DNA from: CAYYWP01 sp050176585
Lineage (GTDB): Bacteria > Desulfobacterota > Binatia > HRBIN30 > CADEER01
Length of the DNA: 64,000 nt
NCBI GenBank assembly: GCA_050176585.1
Contig: JBFXHX010000003.1
Location: 130,494 to 194,493 of the forward strand
Reading direction: 5' to 3'
The translations under genes were made by a program, and so were the position numbers. This document shows, one piece after another, positions 54,334 to 62,810 of the stretch. Within the stretch, counting starts at the first letter, position 1; every line of letters begins with the position of its first letter. The notes under the pieces are model-generated. The model was not told where the DNA came from, did no database searches, and saw only the letters and a list, made by a program, of their open reading frames with translations.

Positions 54334-54459
54334 CTATCGCTCGCTGCCACGCCCGCCGGCGCCCTGACCGCCGCCCTTGCCGCCTTTCCCGCCGCTGCTA
54401 CCACCGCCGGAGGATTGGCCGCGCTTTCCGCCGCCGCCTTGCTGTCCTTGACTCGGCAT
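54334..54459 (-). CDS. 41-aa glycine-rich microprotein
   Basis: A short gene reading leftward from the ATG at 54459 to a TAG at 54334. The ribosome binding site GAGGAGGTG (54467-54475) is nearly perfect and seven bases from the ATG, one of the strongest in the window. The product begins MPSQGQQGGGGKRGQSSGG and continues with KGG units (GGKGGKGGG) to a basic GRGSER end. About half the residues are Gly, with Lys, Arg, Gln and Ser and no hydrophobic core, so it should be disordered and cationic. It recalls the short Gly/Lys-rich stress-induced proteins (KGG, YciG-like), but that is only similarity of style. Hemerythrin follows on the same strand. Confidence 0.65.
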   Translation of the reverse strand: MPSQGQQGGGGKRGQSSGGGSSGGKGGKGGGQGAGGRGSER

Positions 54460-54596
54460 CTTGATTCACCTCCTCTCGCAGAATTGGTGCTAGCGCCGTG
54501 CGAAACTAATGCCATTGTGCGTCGATCTGGGCGATTGCCATCAATTCGCTGACAGTCGCGAGCGCCCCATCCGCGGTTACAATCGCTCTGTAAATT

Positions 54597-55787
54597 TCAG
54601 CTCCGGTTCGCGGTGAGGTGCGGTCGCGGCAAGCGGTATGCATTGCGTCGAGCCCGCCGTTCGGCAGGTGGGCGGCGCACGCCGATCGGCAGAATCTCGC
54701 GCAACGCCTCCATCGCGGGCGCGTACGGTTGCCGCAGCAGCCGTGGCCCATCGGGCACCAGATCCCACAGGCCCATGCGCGCCCACTCCGAGCGCGCATG
54801 CCATTCCGGCATCCCGAGGATCGGATAGAGACACACCCCGTGCAACGGAATCTGCGCGTTCAGAATCGCTGCGACCTCGACCGCGAGCTCGCGGAGCCAT
54901 GCCGCACGGTGGTCGCCGACGTGCGCCGTCTCGGTGATCAACAGGTCGGTGCGATACCGCTCCCACACGGTGCGCAGGAGCTCTCGCAATGAAACGCGGC
55001 GGACGTCGTTCGGCGCAAGCGCCACATCCGCCGTCCCCAGCTCCCATTGATTGCTCCAGTAGTAGTTGATGCCCACGATGCCGAGATGGCGCGAACTGCC
55101 ACCGAGCTCGGGCATGCGCCGGCCGCACAGCATGTCCCAGCTCTCGAATACCACCTGGTCGTTGAAGTGGTCGGCCTCGCTGGCGCGCTCCGGGCGGTCG
55201 ACGGGCGCGACGGTCCGGCAGAGGGCGTCGATGTTCACGATTCGCGCATCGGCGCACGCGGACCAGATCGCCTCGATGCCGCGGATCGCAGCGCGCGCCA
55301 GGGCGACTTTCAGCTCCGGGCCGCGGCCGTGCCAGTGCGGAGCGAAGCGAGCGGCGTCACCGGCGGCCCATGCGAAATACGACGGTTCGTTGATTGGTGT
55401 GAGCGCGGGGCGCGTATCGCTCTGGTCGGCGATGAACCGGGTGGCGGCGTAGCAGTACTCGGCAAAGCGCGCCGGGAATGCGGGTGATAGAAGGTCGAGA
55501 TCGGGCGGATAACCGAAATGGAAGAGATCCCAGATGACCTCGATGCGGTGTATGCGCGCGGCGGCCAGCAGCGGCTTCACGGTGGAGAAATCGTACCGTG
55601 CGCCGCGCTCGACCAGCGGCCAACGGAGGCCGTCGCGCGCGGCTGCGATGCCGATGTGGCGCAGCAATCCGTAATCGGCAGCGGCGTTGATGTCGTGCTG
55701 GGTGGCGGCGATCTGATCGATCCAGTCGCCGTGCATGTTGTACCCGGCGCTGCATTCGAAACCGGCCAGGAAGAAGCTCTGGAACAT
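54597..55787 (-). CDS. Clan GH-A glycoside hydrolase (beta-glucosidase-like), cytoplasmic
   Basis: A 396-aa TIM-barrel hydrolase. The ATG at 55787 (MFQSFFLAGFECSAGYN) starts the homology; the frame is open to 56318 only by overlap with the neighbour. The acid/base is in LTPINEPSYFAW (NEP, clan A) and the nucleophile in DLLITETAHVG. Between them lies IVGINYYWSNQWE. No signal peptide is present. It is the last gene of a five-gene leftward operon, 26 bases after the second GH, and shares its fold plan. The combination of such hydrolases with a mutase-like flavoprotein and a glycosyltransferase suggests action on an intracellular glycoside. Confidence 0.82.
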   Translation of the reverse strand: MFQSFFLAGFECSAGYNMHGDWIDQIAATQHDINAAADYGLLRHIGIAAARDGLRWPLVERGARYDFSTVKPLLAAARIHRIEVIWDLFHFGYPPDLDLLSPAFPARFAEYCYAATRFIADQSDTRPALTPINEPSYFAWAAGDAARFAPHWHGRGPELKVALARAAIRGIEAIWSACADARIVNIDALCRTVAPVDRPERASEADHFNDQVVFESWDMLCGRRMPELGGSSRHLGIVGINYYWSNQWELGTADVALAPNDVRRVSLRELLRTVWERYRTDLLITETAHVGDHRAAWLRELAVEVAAILNAQIPLHGVCLYPILGMPEWHARSEWARMGLWDLVPDGPRLLRQPYAPAMEALREILPIGVRRPPAERRARRNAYRLPRPHLTANRS

Positions 55788-55813
55788 GGCGCTGCGGTTG
55801 CGGGGGTCCGCTA

Positions 55814-57082
55814 CTAGGCAGCAGGCGGGGCCAGGGGCCCGACGTCGGCTTCTCCTCGCTCCGTTATGGCGCGGAACGCGTCGACGAGAGGGGTCCGGAT
55901 GCGTTCGAGGTTTCCCGTGCGCAAAGGCTCGATATCCCAGAGTCCCATCCGTACCCAGTAACTCTCGAGTGGACGGCGGCCCTGCCGATAGGCCCAGGCG
56001 ATCAGCGAAAACAGAGGCCACCAAGTGTAGCCGATCACGGGGACGCCGCGCGCGCGCAGGGCGGCGACGGCCTGCACCGAGTCGCGCAACCACGTCAGTC
56101 GGCGCCGGACGGAGCCGGCCGCGGCGGTCTCGGTGATCATCATCGGCCGGCGCAGGCGGGTCCAGTACAGGTCGGCCAGCGCTTCGAGCGCGGCCCGGGT
56201 AGCGCGGCGCATCCGCACGCGCGTCCCGGCTCCCTGGCGGACGATCTCCTTGGCCGAGAACATCGGGTACATATTGAATCCGACCACGTCGACGGCGCCG
56301 GCGTGCTCGCGGAACCAAGCGAGCTGCGGCTCGGTGGCGCCGTTTCGCAGCAGCCAGGCGTATAGCGGGTGTTCCCCGCCGACCCGGCCGCTGATCAAGT
56401 CCAGGGCGAGAAATACGATGTGTTGGCGCAGTGCGGTCTCCGGATGCAACTCCAGCTCGGATGCCGTGTAGAGATCCGCGGCGTCCGCGTGCACGATCAG
56501 ATTCGCCGCGTCGGCGGCTCGCACCGCGGCCATCGTGCGCAGCATGCCCTCACACAGCGCCATCAGCACGGTGACGAAGCCGCGCCACCCGCGCAGGTAG
56601 GGCGGCCACCAGCCGATCATCCCGCAGTACCACGCCGCGATCCGCGGCTCGTTGAGTGGCGTGAAGCAGCGCACGCGACCGCGGAACCGCGCCGCGAACT
56701 CGCCGGCGTACTCCGCGACGCGCTGCGGGTACTCGGGTGCCAGGAACGCCCGTGGGAGCCAGGCCGGCGTGCCGTAATGCACGAGGTCCACGATCGGTTC
56801 GATGCCGAGCTCGAGCAAGCGCTCGACGACGCGGTCGATCCACGCCCAGTCCCACCGCCGGGGCGCGGGGTTGACGCGGTACCAGGGAATGCCGTACCGC
56901 GCGGCGCCGACGCCGAGCTGCCGCATCAAGTCGAGATCCTCCGCCCAGCGCGCGTAATGCTCGCTGAGTTCGTACTGATCCATGACGCGCCCGGTCCGCG
57001 GGCAGGGATCCACGATGAACGTGTCCTCGATCCCCGTCGCCCACGTGAAACGAGAGCCCAACTGGTTCAACCGCAACCTCAT
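55814..57082 (-). CDS. GH1-like glycoside hydrolase, cytoplasmic
   Basis: A 422-aa clan GH-A enzyme starting at an ATG (MRLRLNQLGSRFTWATGIE). The early barrel shows YARWAEDLDLMRQLGVGAARYGIPWYRVNP, close to GH1. The acid/base is in CFTPLNEPRIAAWYC and the nucleophile in MMITETAAAGS, with VDVVGFNMYP between. It lacks a signal peptide. It follows the GH2 gene by 40 bases and precedes a second GH-A enzyme with which it shares about the same motif order, so the pair may derive from an old duplication. Substrate unknown. Confidence 0.85.
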   Translation of the reverse strand: MRLRLNQLGSRFTWATGIEDTFIVDPCPRTGRVMDQYELSEHYARWAEDLDLMRQLGVGAARYGIPWYRVNPAPRRWDWAWIDRVVERLLELGIEPIVDLVHYGTPAWLPRAFLAPEYPQRVAEYAGEFAARFRGRVRCFTPLNEPRIAAWYCGMIGWWPPYLRGWRGFVTVLMALCEGMLRTMAAVRAADAANLIVHADAADLYTASELELHPETALRQHIVFLALDLISGRVGGEHPLYAWLLRNGATEPQLAWFREHAGAVDVVGFNMYPMFSAKEIVRQGAGTRVRMRRATRAALEALADLYWTRLRRPMMITETAAAGSVRRRLTWLRDSVQAVAALRARGVPVIGYTWWPLFSLIAWAYRQGRRPLESYWVRMGLWDIEPLRTGNLERIRTPLVDAFRAITERGEADVGPLAPPAA

Positions 57083-57122
57083 TCGCCCGGGACGCGGGCC
57101 CTGCAGTGAGTCGGCGGCGCGG

Positions 57123-58994
57123 CTACTCTTCCGGTGGCGGCGAGACCCCGCGCTCGAGCTGAAAGCGGCGGATGCGGGTCTGCAGCTCCCGATCGATTTC
57201 TTCTTGCCGCGCGGAGCGGGGGCCTCGTGTCGCTGATTCGATGTCGCTGATCGCGAACTTCGGCGTGCGATCGGCGTATAGGAGGCCGTTGGTCTCTTGA
57301 TACGTATCGGCGAATTGCGTGTAGCAGAACCCCGCGAGCAGGGTCAGATCGCGCACGATCTCGACGAGGGCGCGGTACTGCGCCGCGAATTGGTCCGCGC
57401 TGGTGGCGCGCGAATGGCCCCAGGTGCCCTGCGGATCGGGACTGAAGGCGATCCCGCCGAATTCCGTGAGCATGATCGGTTGGCCCTGGTGCTCGACGCC
57501 GTCGAGGCTGAGCAGGCGGCCGCCGGGCCGCTCGCGTTTGAAGAGATGCGGGATGACTTCGTGGCCTTCGTAGCGCCGCGCCAGCCCCGCCGGGTCCTCG
57601 TCGTAATCGTGGATGCCGACGATGTCGGTGGCTACGCTTTCCCACCCGTCGTTACCGACCACGGGACGCGTGGGATCCAGCGTCTTGGTCAGGCAGTACA
57701 GGCCTTCGACGAAGTAGCGTTCCGCCGGGATGTCGGGCAGGTTCGGCACGCCCCAGGACTCATTGAAGGGCACCCACGCCATGATGCACGGGTGGCTGTA
57801 GTCGCGGTTCACCGCGGCGATCCACTCGGTGGTCAGCCGCTCCACGGCCGCTTTGGTGAATCGGTACGGGCTCGGCATCTCCTCCCAGACCAGCAGGCCC
57901 AGGACGTCCGCCCAATAGAGATAGCGCGGATCCTCGATCTTCTGGTGCTTCCGCACGCCGTTGAAGCCCATCCGCTTCACCAGTTGGACGTCGCGGTACA
58001 GGGCGGCGTCATCCGGCGGGGTGAGGCCGGACTCCGGCCAGTAACCTTGATCGAGGACCAGCCGCAGCGGTTGCGGGCGACCGTTCAGCACCACGGTCGA
58101 CCCCTGAATGCCGATGGAGCGCAGGGCCGTGTAGCTGTATGCGGAGTCCAGCACTTCGGCGTGGGCGCCGACGAGTTCGAGGTCGACGTCGATCAAGGTC
58201 GGCGTTTGGGGGCCCCAGAGCAGCTCGTTGCGATAATCGTCGACGCCGGGGTCGGACAGTGCGATGCGGCGCGAGACCTCGCCCTCGATCACGAGATAAC
58301 TGTCATCCGCGAGAACCATGTCACCGACGTGCAGCCGCACCTGCAGCCGCAAGTCGTCGCGCGCCGGCCCGTCGATGTGTGCATCGAGGCCGATCTCCCA
58401 GCGCTCCAGATTCGGCGTCCAGCGCACCATGCCGATGTGGGACTCGTGCACGATCTCGTACCAGACCGTCTGCCAGATCCCGGACGTGCGCGGGTACCAG
58501 ATCGAATGCGGCTCGAGCAGCCAATCCTGTTTGCCGCGGGGTTTCGCCAGATCGTGTGGATCGTCGCGCGCGCGCACGATGATCTCGTGCTCGCGGCCGG
58601 CCGTGATGAGATCGGTCAGGTCGATCTGGAACGGCGTATACCCGCCCGTGTGGTCGGTGCAGCGGTGCCCGTTGCACCAAACCGTCGCGCTGTAATCGAC
58701 GGCGCCGAAGTGGAGAATCAGCCGTTGCGACGGCGCCAGCAGGGGTGCCGTGAACCGGCGGCGGTACCAGCACGCCTGAAAGAAGCTCTGGTCATTGACG
58801 CGGCTGGCGGGGGTCTCGGGTGCGAACGGCACGACGATGGTCTTCGACCACTCCACTTGATCCGGGCGGTGCCATTCGCCGCTCCGATCGATGGCGAAAT
58901 CCCACTCGCCGTTCAGCGAGGTCCATCCCGTCCGTTGCAGTTGCGGGCGCGGGTAGCCATGCGTCCCGATCAGGGGCTCGGCGCGCTCGGGCAT
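57123..58994 (-). CDS. GH2 family glycoside hydrolase, cytoplasmic
   Basis: A 623-aa enzyme of the beta-galactosidase/beta-glucuronidase family. The ATG at 58994 has AAGGAG six bases upstream and gives MPERAEPLIGTHGYPRPQLQ; the longer frame to 59153 overlaps the flavoprotein gene. Sugar-binding domain: LNGEWDFAID, FGAVDYSATVWCNG, HTGGYTPFQIDLT. Immunoglobulin-like domain: about 215-330. Catalytic barrel: MGFNGVRKHQKIEDPRYLYWADVLGLLVWEEMPS, acid/base in AWVPFNESWG and nucleophile in MLTEFGG. There is no signal peptide. It overlaps the flavoprotein gene by 25 bases, so it is translationally coupled to it. Confidence 0.92.
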   Translation of the reverse strand: MPERAEPLIGTHGYPRPQLQRTGWTSLNGEWDFAIDRSGEWHRPDQVEWSKTIVVPFAPETPASRVNDQSFFQACWYRRRFTAPLLAPSQRLILHFGAVDYSATVWCNGHRCTDHTGGYTPFQIDLTDLITAGREHEIIVRARDDPHDLAKPRGKQDWLLEPHSIWYPRTSGIWQTVWYEIVHESHIGMVRWTPNLERWEIGLDAHIDGPARDDLRLQVRLHVGDMVLADDSYLVIEGEVSRRIALSDPGVDDYRNELLWGPQTPTLIDVDLELVGAHAEVLDSAYSYTALRSIGIQGSTVVLNGRPQPLRLVLDQGYWPESGLTPPDDAALYRDVQLVKRMGFNGVRKHQKIEDPRYLYWADVLGLLVWEEMPSPYRFTKAAVERLTTEWIAAVNRDYSHPCIMAWVPFNESWGVPNLPDIPAERYFVEGLYCLTKTLDPTRPVVGNDGWESVATDIVGIHDYDEDPAGLARRYEGHEVIPHLFKRERPGGRLLSLDGVEHQGQPIMLTEFGGIAFSPDPQGTWGHSRATSADQFAAQYRALVEIVRDLTLLAGFCYTQFADTYQETNGLLYADRTPKFAISDIESATRGPRSARQEEIDRELQTRIRRFQLERGVSPPPEE

Positions 58995-60520
58995 GCGTGC
59001 TCCTTGGCCGCAGGCGAAGGGCCGGGGGTGCGGTTCTCGATGTGGCGCACCGTTTCCGCGGCGGTGCGGCCCGCGATGAACGCGTGGTCGGAGTTGTAGT
59101 ATTCCCACTCGCTGTAGCGGCCCGCCAGCACGATGTCGTGCCCGGACAGCCACTCGCGAATCGCCTTCACGTTTTGCGCACGGGCGTGATCGTACACCAC
59201 GTATGCGTACGGAAGATCGAGCTGGTTCGCGGCCCAGATCGGATCGCGTTCGGTGAACAAGCCCACGCGCCGGCAGTCGTCGATGCAGCGTTGGATCAAC
59301 GCGTCGCCGTCACATGGCAAGGGCTTGTGCGTCGAGTAGGTGATCTCACACGTCAGCCCAAACCCACCCGGTGGGTTGCAGTACGGGCTCGCGTTGCCCT
59401 GCACGAAGATGCGGTGGAAGACCGTGTCTTCCGGATAATAGATCCAGTGCTTCTCGGTCAGCCCGGCGCGCCCGATCCCGAGGTTCACGCACCGCACGGA
59501 CACGTGTCGCAACGCGGCCGCCGCGCGCCGTACTGCCGCCGGCGCCTCGGCCCCGATCATGCGCACGAGCGCGGGCAGCGGGACCGTGCTGATCAGTGCG
59601 CGGTACGGCAGCACCTCGCCACCGTCGGTGGTCACCGTGCGCCGGTGGACGGACACGGCGACCACCTGCGTGCGCAAGTGCAGCTCGCCGCGCAAATGGG
59701 GGAGGAAGCCGTCCATCAGCGCTTGACAGCCACCCCGCAGCACGTAACCGAAGCGCGCATTGGGGCCCATCGGCTTCGGCACCGGTTGCAGCGCGCCTTC
59801 GATGATCTCGCCGAGCTCGGGCATCGGCACCCGTCCACCGAGCCAAGAGGTCTCCATCTCCGCTAGCGGTACCGCCCAGAGCTTGCGGTTGTACGGAATG
59901 GCGAAGTGCCTGGCGATGCCGGCCCCCCAGGTCGCATAGATGAACTCTTCGAAATTGCGCGGCGCGGACCCGCGCGCGCGCTGCGCGCCGAGGTGCGCGG
60001 TGGCCTCGAGAAGGCCATCGGCGCAGCAATCTTCAATGCGCTCTGCGCCCGCGGCGCTCGCGCCGCATCGGGGCATGGGATGGCGATGGCCGTTATCAGC
60101 CGCCGGCCGCTCGGCGGCGCGGCCGTTTGCGCCGCCATCGGCGTACGCGGGGCCGTCTACAGAGCCAAAACGCGCCTCGATGGTGCCGAGGATGCATTCC
60201 TTGATCACCGCCGGCGGCAGCCCGTACAGCGCGCCCTGAAACGGGTATCGCGTGAACACGCCCTTGCTGAAGATCCAGGCCTCGCGGTCTTGCCAGTGAA
60301 TGTTGTCTCCCAGCAGCAGCTGGTAGAGCGCGTGCACGTAGGGTTCGTTCGAGAAGAGGATGTGTCCGGCGTGGTCGAACGTGAATCCGTTGACCTCGAC
60401 TGACCGGCACCAGCCGCCCACGCGATCGCACTGTTCGATGAGCAGCGTGTCCTCGCCCAAGTGGTAGGCGGCGCTCAGGCCCGTCGGACCAGCTCCGACC
60501 ACGATCACGGGCGGGGTCAC
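58970..60520 (-). CDS. UDP-galactopyranose-mutase-like FAD protein with an internal insertion
   Basis: A 516-aa flavoprotein starting at a GTG that overlaps the glycosyltransferase stop (GTGA). The dinucleotide fold is VIVVGAGPTGLSAAYHLG, followed by CDRVGGWCRSV and GHILFSNEPYVHALYQLLLG. The core FIYATWGAGIARHFAIPYNRKLWAVPL and the C-terminal LAGRYSEWEYYNSDHAFIAG match flavoproteins next to UDP-galactopyranose mutase in glycan clusters. Between IEARFGSVDG and PRNFEEF lies an unusual stretch of about 60 residues (about 110-170), rich in Ala, Gly, Arg, Asp and Cys and low in predicted structure. Relatives I recall have a short loop there. The enzyme probably rearranges or oxidises a sugar nucleotide. 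Confidence 0.85.
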   Translation of the reverse strand: MTPPVIVVGAGPTGLSAAYHLGEDTLLIEQCDRVGGWCRSVEVNGFTFDHAGHILFSNEPYVHALYQLLLGDNIHWQDREAWIFSKGVFTRYPFQGALYGLPPAVIKECILGTIEARFGSVDGPAYADGGANGRAAERPAADNGHRHPMPRCGASAAGAERIEDCCADGLLEATAHLGAQRARGSAPRNFEEFIYATWGAGIARHFAIPYNRKLWAVPLAEMETSWLGGRVPMPELGEIIEGALQPVPKPMGPNARFGYVLRGGCQALMDGFLPHLRGELHLRTQVVAVSVHRRTVTTDGGEVLPYRALISTVPLPALVRMIGAEAPAAVRRAAAALRHVSVRCVNLGIGRAGLTEKHWIYYPEDTVFHRIFVQGNASPYCNPPGGFGLTCEITYSTHKPLPCDGDALIQRCIDDCRRVGLFTERDPIWAANQLDLPYAYVVYDHARAQNVKAIREWLSGHDIVLAGRYSEWEYYNSDHAFIAGRTAAETVRHIENRTPGPSPAAKEHACPSAPSP

Positions 60521-61671
60521 GTGAAGCTCCGGGACTCCCCCACTGCGGCTGCGCGCCGGAGCGGAGTCGACACGCGCCTGCGCGCGATGATCAGCTCGCG
60601 CATCGCGGTGACGGTGCCATCCCACGACGTGCCCGCAACCACGTCGCGCATGGCGGCGCAGCGGCGTTCACGCTCGGCGGGCGACTCGCTCAGCAGCCGC
60701 TCACACGCGGCGGTGAACTGCGCGCCGGTTTCGGCGATGTTCACGACGTGGCCATACAGATCTTGGACGTCGCGAATCGGCGTGCTCACGACCGGCCGTT
60801 CTGCGGCCATGTACTCGAGCGTCTTGGTCGGGCTGATGAAGCGCGTGGCATCGTTGCGCGCAAACGGCAGCATGCATACGTCCCAGCTGGCGAGGTAGCG
60901 CGGCAGTGCGTCGTACGAACGCGGCCCGAGAAAGTGGATGTTCCGGCGCCGCGGCAGGCAGGATGGGTCGATTTTCACGATGGGGCCGACCATGATCAGC
61001 TCCCAGCTGGGGCGCAGGTGGGCGACCTCGTCCAGGAGCGCATAATCGATCCGCTCGTCGATGACGCCGTAGTAGCCCACCCGGGGGCGGCGTAGCGCAG
61101 CCACGTCGAGCGCTTCGGCGCTGCTCAACGCACGGCGGAAATGGGCGGCGTCGACGCTGCTGGGGAAACAATGCACTCTCGGATGGCGATGCCGCTTTGC
61201 GCGGTAGAGACTCGGGCCGCCGGTGAAGACCAGATCGGCGGCGGCGAGCAAGTCCGTTTCCCGCGCCGGCAGCTCCTCGGACGCGAACAGGAACCCCGTC
61301 AGCTCGTCCATGCAGTCGTAGATGAGCGTTGCGGGGCGCAGGTCGCGGGCGAGCGACAGCGCCATTGGCGTGTACAGCCAGGCCAGCGGCCCAGGCTGTG
61401 CGCGCCGTGAAATCACCGCGCGCACTCCGGGCGCAGCGGCCGCGTTTTGCCGGCTTCCGAAGCCGCGCTCCTCTTGCGCCGTATACGGCGTGCACACGGT
61501 CAGACCTGGCGCCGCCGTCCGGCAGTCGATCCGAGGCTGGGCTCCATGCCGCGGCTCTTCGACGAACCATACCTGGTAGTGCGCGGCGAGCCTCGTCATC
61601 AGGTGGTGCGGACGTTGGAACACCGAGTTCCAGTCCAAGTGCGAGAAAACGACGAGCGACTCCGAATGCAC
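60517..61671 (-). CDS. GT-B glycosyltransferase (glycosyl transferase group 1 type)
   Basis: About 384 aa from a GTG at 61671, with GGAGG six bases upstream; the frame is open to 61776 but the extra residues look non-coding. The N-terminus LVVFSHLDWNSVFQRPHHLM is characteristic of a glycosyltransferase family seen with UDP-galactopyranose-mutase-like proteins. The donor domain has PRVGYYGVIDERIDYALL, LASWDVCMLPFARND and the SPTKTLEYMAAERPVVSTP motif. It is the first gene of the five-gene operon and couples to the flavoprotein by a GTGA overlap. It is cytoplasmic; donor and acceptor are unknown. Confidence 0.88.
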   Translation of the reverse strand: MHSESLVVFSHLDWNSVFQRPHHLMTRLAAHYQVWFVEEPRHGAQPRIDCRTAAPGLTVCTPYTAQEERGFGSRQNAAAAPGVRAVISRRAQPGPLAWLYTPMALSLARDLRPATLIYDCMDELTGFLFASEELPARETDLLAAADLVFTGGPSLYRAKRHRHPRVHCFPSSVDAAHFRRALSSAEALDVAALRRPRVGYYGVIDERIDYALLDEVAHLRPSWELIMVGPIVKIDPSCLPRRRNIHFLGPRSYDALPRYLASWDVCMLPFARNDATRFISPTKTLEYMAAERPVVSTPIRDVQDLYGHVVNIAETGAQFTAACERLLSESPAERERRCAAMRDVVAGTSWDGTVTAMRELIIARRRVSTPLRRAAAVGESRSFT

Positions 61672-61772
61672 GTCCCACCTCCAAGGAGCTCCCCGCCCGC
61701 TCCAGCTACATGCCGCGTGTGCCCGAGCGCCCGGCGCGCGGGCGCTGAGAAGCGAACAGCGGCCCGGGAGGA

Positions 61773-61958
61773 TCACTCCTGCTCGTGCGGTCGCGCCCGG
61801 CGCAGCTCAGCCGAACGCGGCCCGCGCGCCCGGCTCAAGCGCAGTGATTGCGCCTGTTTCCACCGGCTGCTCGGCTCGGCGCCGGCGCGGACGCGAATCT
61901 CTTGGCGCATCTCCGCGCTCTTCATGTGCGCGGGATGGTATCCATCGATTTCTGCCAT
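61773..61958 (-). CDS. Possible 61-aa small basic protein
   Basis: A short frame with a fair ribosome binding site: GAGGAA five bases before the ATG at 61958. It gives MAEIDGYHPAHMKSAEMRQ followed by an Arg/Ala/Ser-rich basic tail. The first 25 residues look protein-like; the rest could be chance in GC-rich DNA. No family is recognised. It reads toward the glycosyltransferase operon, 101 bases upstream. Confidence 0.35.
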   Translation of the reverse strand: MAEIDGYHPAHMKSAEMRQEIRVRAGAEPSSRWKQAQSLRLSRARGPRSAELRRARPHEQE

Positions 61959-62810
61959 TTGGGTTCCTCACGAGCGGGTGCCCGCTCCGCTTCTCGACGC
62001 GCCTATTCGATTGAGCCGTTCTCCATCTGGCCGAGAACGATCCAAGAGAGGATGCGGCTGATACTTCAGTTTGTCGCTGGGAGATTGCCTGGCACCGACC
62101 GTGGCAAGCAAAGCTGACGCCATCAGGTCGCCGAACGGCGCTGGTGGGAAACGAAGTCATCTCAATTTTAGATGAATCAGTTACCCCAAAGTTTTTACGC
62201 TTGCCGCCTGCAATCCTTACAAAACGAGCTGAGGGCGAGCCGCGCGCGAATCGCAGCCGCGGCCCTCGATATCCTCAGGAAGCTCGCGCATTTTGATTGA
62301 CCCGACTGTCCCGATGCATGCGCTCGAAGGTGTACGCCTACGCGGCGCGCCGCGTGGAGTAGCGAGCCGGCGGCGGCCGGCCCGCTCGCGCTTCGCCTAG
62401 CGGTGGACGCGCTCTCTCGCCCACGGCAGGGGCAGGTCGCCCTCTGCACGCTGAGGCCTTCAGCGGAGCGCTTCTTCGGCGGCGCGCGGCCGTCGCCGCC
62501 CCGGCTTTCGGCTTTGCGGACGGATCTCGGACAGTGCTACACGTGTTCGCGTTTCGCTCGCGATGGGGACTGCACGCCGGGGAGGATACCTGCTGTACGA
62601 ACGGATTGCTTCTCGGGCAGAAGCCGAGAATGCCCCACACGCCAGACCGGCCCCCTCATCGGCGCCGACTGGTCCGCGAGCCAGAGGGGGATTCGAGCCG
62701 GCGGACCCGGGGCACTACGGATCACCCGGTCGGGTTCGGTAGATAGAGTACCTCGTGCGCGGCGCCGTCCGGCGGGCGACGCGGGGGGCTCTCGTTAGAG
62801 GAGGATGACC
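61959..62810. other. Gene-poor stretch upstream of the Rieske oxygenase
   Basis: About 850 bases with no gene I can support. A distinctly AT-richer pocket lies at about 62155-62235 (runs such as CAATTTTAG and AAAGTTTTTACG), unlike the rest of the window. Competing hairpins sit at 62609-62630. The right end carries the ribosome binding site GAGGAGG of the oxygenase gene. No tRNA, repeat array or insertion sequence end was recognised. Confidence 0.45.
62609..62630 (+). other. Overlapping mutually exclusive hairpins in the oxygenase leader region
   Basis: TTCTCGG (62610-62616) pairs perfectly with CCGAGAA (62624-62630) around a 7-base loop. An alternative stem pairs CTTCT (62609-62613) with AGAAG (62619-62623). 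Both cannot form at once. No T-run follows, so it is not a standard terminator. Confidence 0.3.

Noticed and set aside
62690..62745. tRNA-like T-loop candidates (GGATTCGAGCC, GGGTTCGGTAG)
   Set aside because: The flanking bases do not form a T stem, and no acceptor, D or anticodon arm can be drawn around them on either strand.
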